Shown here piece by piece: positions 48,491 through 58,292 of a DNA stretch of 64,000 nt. The notes beneath the pieces are model-generated. The model made no database searches, was not told where the DNA came from, and worked only from the letters and a program-made list of their open reading frames with translations. The stretch is from Oxytricha trifallax (Eukaryota; Ciliophora; Spirotrichea; Sporadotrichida; Oxytrichidae): contig ARYC01003299.1 of NCBI GenBank assembly GCA_000711775.1, positions 20,184 to 84,183 of the forward strand, given 5' to 3'. The translations under genes were made by a program, and so were the position numbers. Position 1 is the stretch's first letter. Each line of letters opens with the position of its first letter.

Positions 48491-48492
48491 AA

Positions 48493-49690
48493 ATGTAAAA
48501 AAATAAGCGAAATCTCCAAAGCTTAAAAATAAAGATAATTAATCACAACAGTTGGTTCCAATTAAACTTCTTCTAGTCTCCTTGCTTTACTCGAGTATCT
48601 AGTTCTAGTGGTTCTTCATAAAATCAGGAAGCAAAAAATCTATTTGGAATCAGGCCAAAGTCTGTCTAGAATTTCGGGGTGCCAAAAAGTCAATCTTGAA
48701 CCAGTTTTTGTGAAGAAAATTTAATTCAAAATCCTTCAAAGAACAATATTATAAATCTAAAAGAAGTTATACTAGATCAATCTAGATTTTCAACTCAGAC
48801 GAGAAATAGTTAAACCAGCTGAAACTGGAAGGTACTAGAACTACTGCAGTAGAAAAAGTGTACCTGGAAGCAACTTTTGTAAATGTTAAAAAAACAACCA
48901 ACCAATTTACACTTCTATAGATAGATACACTAAGGTAGAGAGGGAGAATCGTATATTACGAGAGAAGATGACAAACATAATGCAGACTAGTAAACAGGTA
49001 GTAATTCTAAAAAATTATAGTCAATTTATTAAAGAAAAATTTAGTATATTAATTAATAAACAGCATACAGCTACGGCATTCCCAGGCACTGCTTCCATTT
49101 CTCAAGGACCTGCTGTTGGAAGATATTTTATGTATATTTAATTTTGAGTCATGAAATCAATAATAAATATATTTTGGAAGCATATAATAATCTTTTGCAT
49201 AGGGAAGTTTACAAACAGCAGGTGTAGTTTTATAGAAAAAATTTTAAACAGAAAAGCAAGAAAGAGAGAACTATTGAAAATTACAATGGAAAAATAAGCA
49301 TTCTTAAGGAAGATACAGAATAAGCAGGCTCACTATAATAACTTTTTATTTGAACTGATATTTGTTTCAATTTCAGAATCATATTAAAAATGATTTTATA
49401 TTTTCATACATTATGAACCAAATATAAAGTAAATAACGTATACAGGAGGGAAGAAGAGGAGTAAGAGAGAAAAAAGATTCTAAAAATATTTGTGTTCTAA
49501 CTATATTATAGATCAGCCAGGATTACATTTATAAATTGTCTCATTGTCTATATTTAAAATAATTTTACCAGGCTAACCAGGCACTTAAAGCCAAATGCAA
49601 GCATAATCGCAAACTAATTACAACAGTAGACCTCCTGATTTCATCGTAAAATTATCATAAGGAAGTTTTATATTTAAATGTATAGATTAA
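48493..49690 (+). CDS. CFAP97-domain (KIAA1430-type) protein (IES-interrupted)
   Basis: Likely a ciliary CFAP97/Hemingway-type protein. ATG 48493, MQKNKRNLQSLKIKIINHN, then SWFQLNFF and NQEAKNLFGIRPKSVQNFG, shared with the degenerate locus at 4240-4720. The family signature is at about 48930-48990 (YTKVERENRILREKMTNIMQ) and 49230-49320 (LNRKARKRELLKITMEKQAF, then LRKIQNKQAHY), matching the family pattern IERENRLLLEKMSxIM followed by SLNxxxRxRELxKITxEN. Between them a small piece reads FPGTASISQGPAVGRY (about 49070-49130). A Q-rich C-terminal piece lies at 49570-49680 (NYNSRPPDFIVKL). AT-rich gaps are IESs or introns. One frame change is seen near 48680. The exact 3' end is not resolved. Confidence 0.65.
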
Positions 49691-49886
49691 AAAGAAAGGA
49701 GCTTAAACATAACAACTTCTCTATATTTAATATAATATATGATTTATTAAGTATTTCAAGCTTATTTCAGTTTAGATAAGAAAATTAGTCATACAAAATC
49801 AAACTAACTTTTAATTGATTAATTTTTTAAATAAAATTTATTTACTCTACAAAAATCGTGGGTATACAAGTGATAGCGCATAAGAT

Positions 49887-50490
49887 ATGTCGCAAAGTCG
49901 AATGTTAAACGGAATGCAACAGAAATTAGAAACACTCTATAATGGTCAGTAGGATCTAGGCACAGGTATATTTGCCATTGAGATCTTTCTCTCTTCAAAA
50001 AGGCAAGCAACATAATTTTAGAATGTTAAAACAATGTAGGGATTTGATTATCTCAGCTCAACACATCGAGAGAAGTGACAGTTTTGTGAAAGAGATACAA
50101 AATGACAAAGTGCAGGGATTGATCAATGAATTTAAAGATGACTATGGATTAATGGCTGAACACCTAAAATTATGAATAAACATATAGTCTTACTAAACCC
50201 CGCAAGTGTCAATTTTTAAAATATCGTTACTGTAGAAATTCACAAATCGTTAGGCATCTAAGTCAGTGTCCCCGGATAAAAATGCACTCAATTTGCAAGA
50301 AGAGCAGGCAAATGAATTATTAGATTTAAATCTCACGCATGATGTTTCACTAACCGAGTATCCACATTAAAAATCTCTCACTATAAATCACTAAAATAAT
50401 AGTCATGTTTCTGACAGTCCTGTTAAAGCTTACTAATATTTTTAATTAAGAGACATTTCTCTTGGATTATTATTAATCATTAATTTTTGA
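49887..50490 (+). CDS. Hypothetical small coiled-coil protein (IES-interrupted)
   Basis: ATG 49887, MSQSRMLNGMQQKLETLYNG. A phase change near 49960 leads to a block reading FRMLKQCRDLIISAQHIERS and VQGLINEFKDDYGLMAEHL to about 50170. A third block at 50230-50440 reads SVSPDKNALNLQEEQANELL and LTEYPHQKSLTINHQ, with TGA at 50488-50490. Three linear MDSs with small IESs between are the simplest reading. Not recognised. Confidence 0.5.
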
Positions 50491-51660
50491 AAATTAAATA
50501 TTACTTTAATTTATCACTTTTCAAAATTAAAAATTACTTTAATTTATCACTAAAGGAAAATATATTTCGTTTCTTATATTATAATTAAAATGTAATAGTG
50601 TTTCAAGATTACAGAAGAACCTCTCTAATTTAAAATCTAATTTCTTGTAAATTATCTAAAAGCAAGTATTTATATTTCAATTTTTCTAACTATTACTACC
50701 AATTTCACACAAGTGTTTCATTTTATCTGATTAAATTTAATAATTTAAAAAAGATTAAGAAAAAGTGTTTAGAAACTCAACAGCTTGTAATATACGATAT
50801 AATTATTTGACTTTAGCCAGTTGAAGATGTAATTACATAAATCTTAGGGTTATATTCACAACCACCTCTTCGTTAAACAACAAATGATTTAAGAAATCTA
50901 AAAATAATTTATTTAAAAAAGCCTAATTAATCTTAAGTGATGAATCATAATCAAACTTAAGGTCAAATTTTCTAATATATATATATATATATATCACATT
51001 CTATGTACTTAAATGCAAATTAATACACATTTAATAAAATAAGGGCAGTTGTATTATTTATTCTATTTTATTTTTTACCAATGTTTTCTATTTTATCAAA
51101 ATTATTAATTCTAAACCCAATATCTCTCCAATAAGATAATAAAAAGATGATTAATAATATAAATCTCCACTCTTGGATAAAAGCTAGCATGAAACTCAAT
51201 AAGTGGATTAATCGCAAAATAATATAGACAGTAATTAAGTCTCGGCACCTACTGATCCTCCCGCTGATGAAAACTCTGTCTTTTAGAATATTGAAGATAG
51301 CTTGCTCTTGCAATAATCATATATAAATAATATATTTAACAATAAATCATATTTAAAGAAATCATTTTACTTTTAATTTGTTTTTATTTATGAGAATATT
51401 AATAATGAAGCTTAAAAATTGCGATTTATAAATAATCCTCATCTAAATGTGTTTTTAGTTTCTATATATTTAAGATAAATAAAATTACTAAAATTATAAT
51501 TACTCAATAAAATACTCAAGCTTAAAACATTATATAATTTTGATGAATCGCTATTACTTACATGCAAAAACCTTATACTGAATTATATAAGAAAATTGTA
51601 ATTTTAATATAGATTTTCCAATAAAATTTCACTTGGGTGTATTAATATACAAAAATAAAT
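50491..51660. other. AT-rich DNA with a (TA)n microsatellite
   Basis: Mostly AT-rich; a TA dinucleotide run is at about 50973-50994. A minus-strand hydrophobic ORF (51068-51313; LLSFMLAFIQEWRFILLIIF) could be an MDS of a membrane protein, but it has no partner pieces and I leave it unannotated. Confidence 0.4.
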
Positions 51661-53161
51661 ATGTTGAAAGGAATTTTATACTTCAAACTAAAGAATTTAT
51701 GAGCTAGAGTTCTCGGTCCAATCGCCAGAAGAACCGGTTAGTCCCTCTTCAACAGAGGCTCTCGAATGTAAGGAGAGTTCCACAACAACAAAAGACTAGT
51801 GCCTTCACTCAGATGTGTCCCCATTTCTGATACTAAATACTCCAAGCTGCTTGATGTAAGTTAAGGATCTATTTCTATAATGTATTAATGCTTTTGTTAA
51901 TGGAAGAGTGATTAAATCAATAACAAACAAAAATGACAAGATTTACTAATTAAAATATAATTTGATTGGGTTGCACCAAATGCTGCAATTATTGGAGATG
52001 TTACACTTGGTCAAGATTCTTCCCAATGGCACGGAGTAATAGTCAGAGGTGACACTGTCCAAGTTCAAGTTGGAAAAAATTGCGTTATTTCAGATCTCAC
52101 TCACATCTCAAGTGTCAACAGAAGACAAGGCGATAGAGTTATCATTGAAGATAATGTCTAATACATAATAGTTGTATTTATCAAGTGCTGAAATTTAAGA
52201 AATCTTATAAATTTCAATTAATGTCAATATAAACAAATATTTCATAATCTTTGTTATTATGGTAACTGGAGATCAACCACATACAGCAGCAAAAATGCAG
52301 ATTTGAAGGAAATAAAGGCTAGGGACACGACCCCTCGGAAGAAACTTGACCTACGCTTGCCGCAAAGTTAGCATAGTGCCGAAGAGCCACGTCTTCAACC
52401 TTGGCTGCCTGGAAACACTAGATTCACTGATACCAGAGTTGATGAGCAAGAGAAAGGTATCACCATTAAGTATACTGGTTTCTACCACTACTATAGGACC
52501 GGATACAACGAGAATGTATCTGACCCAAAAAAATAAATAAAAAATTCAGGATAGCAATTAAAGAGGGCGGACTGAGGAAACTCAACCTAATCTGTAGACT
52601 TTACATATACTTAAAAGAAACTAACTAATCACATATAGGTATATAGTTACCATTATAACAAAGATTATAATTACCTTTAGTTGAGTGCATATTTAATATA
52701 GATATCTCTAATTTATTTTGATCTCTTTTATTTATTTCACTCTAAATTCACTAAACAAATATTTCATTACAATTAATTAACTTGATATCTACGTTGGAGC
52801 GAATTCAAGTTTATACGCTTGCTATTTGGAAAGTTTCAGTTACATCGGCATGGGTGCCTCTGTAGGCAGAGGAGCCACTGTTGAGAGCTACGCAATAGTA
52901 GCTGCTGGCGCAGACATCTCAGAGGGCGTGAATGTACCCTCCGGCCAAATATGGGCTGGTTCACCAGCTCACTACTTGAGAGACTTAACTCGAGAAGAAA
53001 AGCACATTATCTCCGAGTCTAACCTTGAAATGCAACAACTTACTCAAATTTACAATGAAGAGACCGAGAAAAACTTCAGAGAAATCTTAAATAGCAGAGA
53101 TGAAAACATTAAATACTTGAGAGCTGACCCAGACACCAAGCTTGAAGATTTTGCAAAATGA
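51661..53161 (+). CDS. Gamma-carbonic-anhydrase-like protein (mitochondrial complex I type)
   Basis: Left-handed beta-helix protein of the gamma-CA/CAL family, part of mitochondrial complex I in protists and plants. MDS1 51661-51855 (RRTGQSLFNRGSRMQGEF), MDS2 51962-52160 (APNAAIIGDVTLGQ; QWHGVIVRGD), MDS3 52788-53161 (SYIGMGASVGRGATVE; IWAGSPAHYLRDLTREEKH). Pointers TTGAT and TCTA join them to KLLDWVAPNAA and EDNVYVGANSS. TGA stop 53159-53161. Of the three zinc His of the family only the first is seen (DLTH); the VGHxxxxHxC pair reads VGANSSLYAC, so it is probably a non-catalytic CAL form. An in-frame TGA at 51700-51702 lies in MDS1 after KLKNL. Confidence 0.85.
51856..51966. other. IES 1 of the gamma-CA gene, pointer TTGAT
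   Basis: TTGAT at 51851-51855 and 51962-51966. Removing 111 bp joins KLLD to WVAPNAA in frame. AT-rich interior. Confidence 0.8.
52161..52791. other. IES 2 of the gamma-CA gene, pointer TCTA
   Basis: TCTA at 52157-52160 and 52788-52791. Removing 631 bp joins IIEDNV to YVGANSS in frame, as expected for the beta helix. It contains the EF-2-like fragment 52259-52510. Confidence 0.8.
52259..52510 (+). pseudogene. Decayed elongation factor 2 5'-end fragment inside an IES
   Basis: A 250-bp stretch with higher GC than its surroundings aligns by eye with the first codons of EF-2. It begins at an ATG and has a CAGCAGCAAAAATGCAGA stretch where EF-2 has the QHNIRN codons and a GACACGACCCCTCGGAAG stretch where EF-2 has DHGK. 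After a frame change it reads NTRFTDTRVDEQEKGITIKY, matching the switch-I region (RFTDTRxDEQERGITIKST) of EF-2. The GTP-binding P-loop is shifted and unreadable, so it is a pseudogene. EF-2 itself is not otherwise in the window. Confidence 0.75.
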
Positions 53162-53285
53162 TTAAAATAGACTATGATCAATTAGTATATAAATTTTTGT
53201 GAAAGATAAATTGGCTGAGTTGGGAATTACGATTTATAATAGGAAATCAATAAATTAAAGTGAAATTAATTAGAATTATTAAAAA

Positions 53286-53485
53286 ATGGAAAAATGTCTG
53301 AGCGGAAGATGCCGAGTCATTCACAATAAATGTAAGTTACAGAAAACATATATAAATTTTTTATTTTTTAGCTAGCCTACCTGGTAAGACTAAGAGTGGC
53401 AGTTGACAGATATTTCAGAAAGAGACAAAAAGACAAGGCGCTGAAGAAGAATGATTAAGATTAAACAACAAATGATATGTAGTGA
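53286..53485 (+). CDS. Small hypothetical protein with one intron
   Basis: ATG 53286, MEKCLSGRCRVIHNK, then a GTAAGT...TTTTTAG or CTAG intron-like segment (about 53331-53375), then YLVRLRVAVDRYFRKRQKDK and a short acidic tail to TGA 53483-53485. About 55 residues. Basic and helical. It lies 125 bp after the gamma-CA stop. Not recognised; the splice acceptor choice sets the joint residue. Confidence 0.45.
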
Positions 53486-53598
53486 GTTTCAACACAGTAA
53501 CTGTTTTTAGATTTAAAGTTTTGCATATCACAATAAGTATTCCCATTCATATATTTGTTTTTCATTTTAACTTAAACTTTTCCACTTATTTTTCATAA

Positions 53599-54073
53599 AT
53601 GCCTTCAACTCATGAAGACATGGAATTCATTGAACACAGAGTTTATCACAAATATATTGGTACAGTTGATTACGACATTGAAGATCCAAATCACTCTGAA
53701 AATGCTCACTAAAAGCTAATTTGGATTAGTTATCTTTACAAAATTAGTTATATTTAAGATTTAATTAAAAGCATGGATTCCATATGAACAAGACTTAACT
53801 TACTATACAGAAGTATTCCACAAATATCAAGAAAGCTACAGCTTTAATTTAATTCACATTAATGTAATAAACATAGTATATTTCTAGAGTAGTTATTTTA
53901 AATTAAAAAATTAAAAGAGATGGGATTAAGTTAAAACCAAATTCGAGAGCAAGCCCGAATTCGTTGAGCAAGGGGAGAGGTCATTCACCCGCAAGATGTC
54001 CAAGGACATGTCACCATGGGAGGCTAAGTACGATATGATCATGCCAAAATTCAATGGTTCCCTCTGTCAATGA
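53599..54073 (+). CDS. Small hypothetical protein (three pieces)
   Basis: ATG 53599, MPSTHEDMEFIEHRVYHKYI and TVDYDIEDPNHSENA; second piece about 53775-53840, AWIPYEQDLTYYTEVFHKYQ; third about 53925-54073, KTKFESKPEFVEQGERSFTR and SPWEAKYDMIMPKFNGS, TGA 54071-54073. The two gaps are short and AT-rich (introns or IESs). TAAAAGC occurs at both edges of the first gap but does not give a good frame, so that joint is open. Good codon bias in the third piece. Not recognised. Confidence 0.55.
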
Positions 54074-54368
54074 AATAACTGTTATATTCTTGTTAATCTT
54101 TAATAGTTTATTTAATATATTATCCATTTTACTTAAAATGAGAAAGGTTATTAATTAGAAAAAGATGAATAAAAATATAGAACTTTAAATAATAAATTAA
54201 GATAGTTATAGATAGAAGATTTACACAACAGACAATATTTAAAGCTAGTCTTAAGCTTTAACTTTATTTAAATAATATTCATTAAATCGTACTGATTTTC
54301 TTGTAGTGAAATAATTCGGTATATATTTATTTTACTTCATATAATTTGAGCTATTAAAATATATAAAA

Positions 54369-57300
54369 ATGACTTAATAATCTCACCAGGAGGGTGATCA
54401 GAGTTTCGAAGAACCCACTACTTTTGGGTTGTTGAACACACAGAAAACTGTAGATGATATTAAGAACCTCTTATTTGACTATGATCAGCATCTCAAGTAG
54501 AATTATGTTGACCTAGATGGTTTAAGAGATTTATTTAAAATTGTATAATTTTATTCACAATAAAGCTTAAAGTGAATTTAGATGAGTCTAAAACAATTGA
54601 TTTATTAAGTATTAGCAGAATAATTGGCCTTAATTAATTAAAAATAAATTGTATGATGGTTTAATAGATTAAAAGAAATCAAAGCAAGATGAATTGATAT
54701 AGTACCTTTTGATGAAATACTCAGAATTGCAGAGATTAAAGACTCAAATAAACACTAATATAAGCTATAATGATGCGGCTACTCCTTCTGGTATGAGTAG
54801 AGATCAATCTCAAACTCCATCGATTCAAGATCGTAGATATCATAAAATAATTCAATTAGTTATATTTTCTTTAATTGATTTAATAAATCATTTTGCAAAC
54901 AATTCCATATATGAGTCACCAAAGTTATTTGCTTTAGATAGTAATTTAATATCAGGCTAATCAAATCCAGTTGAAATTATATTTTTATAAAACATAAAAG
55001 TAAGTCACAATTTATACAGTCTTCCACTATCCATACTTTGATTCTCATATTAATTATTACTCATAGAGCTAATTCTTGATGTTAACAAAATAAGTAGAGA
55101 AATATCTAATAAATAAAAGGCAATTAGTACAAAATTAGGAAACCAAGATCAATAAGACCAGTTCGAACAGTATAAAGATTACTAAAAAGATTAGACTTAA
55201 ATAGAATTGAAAGATAATTAAGCTATTAGCCCTAATCAAAGAGCTTCTAGAAAAATTTAAAGTCCAGAGAAAAAGCTCATTCGTAAGTAAAAAGGAAAGA
55301 GCAGAACCCCTGAAGTAAGATCCAAAATGTCTAATCATATCGAGCTCAGATTAGAGGACTATGAATCAGCAAATGAGTTAAATGAAAAAATGGGATAGAC
55401 AAGTAAGAGTCTAATTGTGAATTCTTTCAAATCGATTAATTTAATTGAGTCAATAAGTAACTGGTAAAGAGACTCTATTAAAGAAAGAAATTTAAGAAAC
55501 ACCTAAACCCTTTAAGACATCAAAGGATTGAGATGGTTGGTTCATCCTACAATCAATATTCTTAATGTTTAAAGGGATCAATATAACACTGAACAAATCC
55601 CTCATAATCTATAAAATTTACAGAGACCATCTAGTGTAAATCTCTCATCCTAAAATATAACATCAAACTAAAAACTGTAGAAATTAAACACTAATTAAAA
55701 TCAGGAAGACGACCAAAACTCAGAGAGTAGTTTCAATAAACAATTTAAAACCTATTAAGAATCTTTGGAGATTAAAATGAGGAGGCTTGGAATTAGATAT
55801 AAGAGAAACCTAAATTGGCAATAAAAGTACCTCTTAAATATAAAAGCTAGGTGAAAAATAAGAAAGTAATCATCTAAGCTTGCTAGAAAGTGTATCCATG
55901 AAGAAGTAGTATAATTTACTCTCGACTAATGTATCAATAAATCCATAGTATCATAGACAACTCTCTAGTAAAAACAATGCAGCTGAGTTATAAGCATAGT
56001 CAACTTCACTTGGCTAAAATTATGGGGATAAAACTAGTTTTAGAAGATATATATAGAGACCTTAAAGACCCTATTCAAGACAAACTAATGAAATCAGCAT
56101 TTAAAATAATTACTTGTCTAAAGCTAAATCATCTGTTGAGATAAAACCTGATTAACTCAAGGATTAAAATATTACCTTAGGTGATTTATTAAAATATAAT
56201 ATAATTTGAATTTTTGAATTTTAAATGATTTTAATAAATAATTGGCTAATCACTCTTAAATCAGACTACAATAATGTAAAACTAATTTTGGAATGTGAGA
56301 GTGAACAAACTATTGAAAGAAATGCAGTAGCTTTTAAAATAAAATTTAAAGAATTCCTATGAGATATCAAAGACATAGGATGAAAACTACCAGTTAAAGA
56401 AACAGCTGAGGCAGAAGGAGGAATTCATCACCATTGACTAAAATGCCACTCATTAATAGCAATGATGATAAATTGAATTAATTAATTTGAAATATAAATA
56501 TGCAATTAAATATATAAATTTATTTACAGTTTTAATATTTTTCATAAATTAATAAAAAACTCTTCTAAAAAGTTGATAGTAGTTTCAATGTATATATCAA
56601 TATTATGTATTTTTAATCAAAATTATATTAACTATTTCAGTAATTTATATTCAGGACTTTAATAAATATTTTTTAATATGATTGATTTATTAAAACTTGT
56701 ATAATTATAATTATATTTAATTATTATTTAATAATATTAATTTTAAATGGTAAATAAATTGAATTGAATTGATAGAGCTTATAATATAACTTACTTTTAT
56801 TTAAAAAACTTATTTTTTATATAAGTGAAAATTCTAAGTTGACCTCTAATTTAATATATAAAATATTAAATTAAAAATAATATTTTTAAATTCAAATATG
56901 ATTTTAGGCAGTTAATTTAAGATTCAATTGTATTTTAATAGTTTTTTTTTTTACAAATAATCATTCGTAGAAATTAAATATAACTTATTCAATGTTAATA
57001 ATTTATATGAATAATTTTAATCAGCTAAGCAATTATCTTGTTGATCATTAAATCTCTTTAATATTAAATTCAGGATCATACTAAATATAAATTTATCCAT
57101 CGCAGTGTAAAGTATTATATTGACCAATTACTGTAGTTGGATGATTGTATTCTTCTCACCGAAATAATTTATTATTTTATTAATTTGATTTTGTCTCATA
57201 AATTAAACTTCTTTTTTGAATTAAAATCATTGCAAAATAATTGATTATTTCAAGAAAATTATTATATTATAGAATAATTTTTGCCTCTATAATTACATTT

Positions 57301-58233
57301 GCAGTATTAAACAATCAATTATTATTTATAGATTTATTTGAACTTGTATAAAAATACTCATTAAATTTATCTGCTATAGAAATTCTCTAATTTCTCTTTG
57401 TTGATAATGATAATTTTGAATGTAATTCAAGAAAGAAGTAATTATAGAATTCCAAAGATTTATTTCATATTTTACATTTTAAAATAATCTTCAGAGCTGC
57501 TAAATTGTAAGCTCCTTAACTTAATGAAATATATAAATTTATAAATCGTACCAGCTCAATTTATGGTATTATATACTTAAAAATATTGATAGAATTTTGT
57601 TTTTCTTTATTTAAAAAGAATACTTAAAATTATACTTTATCTTTTATGGTATTATTTTTAAGGGTTTAATATGCTCATCCAATTTTAAAGTAAGCTGAGG
57701 CAGAAGGAGTAAGTCATCACAATTGAATAAAGTGCACATGCCACCGCTCTCATTAATAGCTACGATGATTAATAGTTTCATTATGGCATGTAGATTGAAG
57801 ATATAAATAGAGTATTGTCCTATTTTTGGCTAATTTAATCATTTTATTTATTCAAATCGAAATAAATTTACAATATTTTAAATAAAATATATTGATAAGA
57901 TATGCTTCCTAAATCCCATACTGTCGTTAACTACTCAATTAAAGATCTACAAATGAATTCTTAAAACTAATAAAGCATTATTTAAAACTTAGATGGCAAT
58001 CAAATTCTAAGCAAGAGCTTAAATAACCTATAAATTGATTAAAACTCAAAATAATTATCACATACTTTCAAATATATTTTGATTAATACAATAAAGACAA
58101 AGAATAACTTCTGAATTAAGAATCTGTAAGAAAAGATGAAGAAATATTGGTCAGGAGTAGTTAAGATATCTGGAATTTGTCATTTAAGGCATAATAGTTA
58201 TCCTCTACAAATAATCAATAACTATAGTAATGA
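54369..58233 (+). CDS. Large Q/S-rich coiled-coil protein (IES-interrupted)
   Basis: ATG 54369, MTQQSHQEGDQSFEEPTTFG, then NTQKTVDDIKNLLFDYDQHL. Second piece about 54680-54840 (LMKYSELQRLKTQINTNISY). A long piece at 55100-55850 (NQRASRKIQSPEKKLIRKQK; MSNHIELRLEDYESANELNE; DIKGLRWLVHPTINILNVQR) and about 55860-56180 (NISLSKAKSSVEIKPDQ-like). Coiled coil at 56250-56460 (NKLLKEMQQLLKQNL; LKKQLRQKEEFITIDQN). After a 1.2-kb AT-rich gap comes a near-duplicate (KLRQKEQVITIEQS, 57690-57770), then 57900-58050 and 58080-58233 (TGA 58231-58233). A structural or cytoskeletal role is only a guess. Confidence 0.55.
56480..57660. other. Large AT-rich IES or intergenic gap
   Basis: About 1.2 kb of A/T-rich sequence with a T9 run near 56943 and no readable block. 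It separates the two KLRQKE copies, so it is probably an IES or the border of two genes. Confidence 0.4.
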
Positions 58234-58292
58234 ATAATAAGCTTTCAAGTTTATTTATTTAATAACTTAAAAAAAATTGATTTGGATTTTTA

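Noticed and set aside
50973..50994. TA run as a regulatory or origin element.
   Set aside because: Simple dinucleotide repeat with no supporting context.
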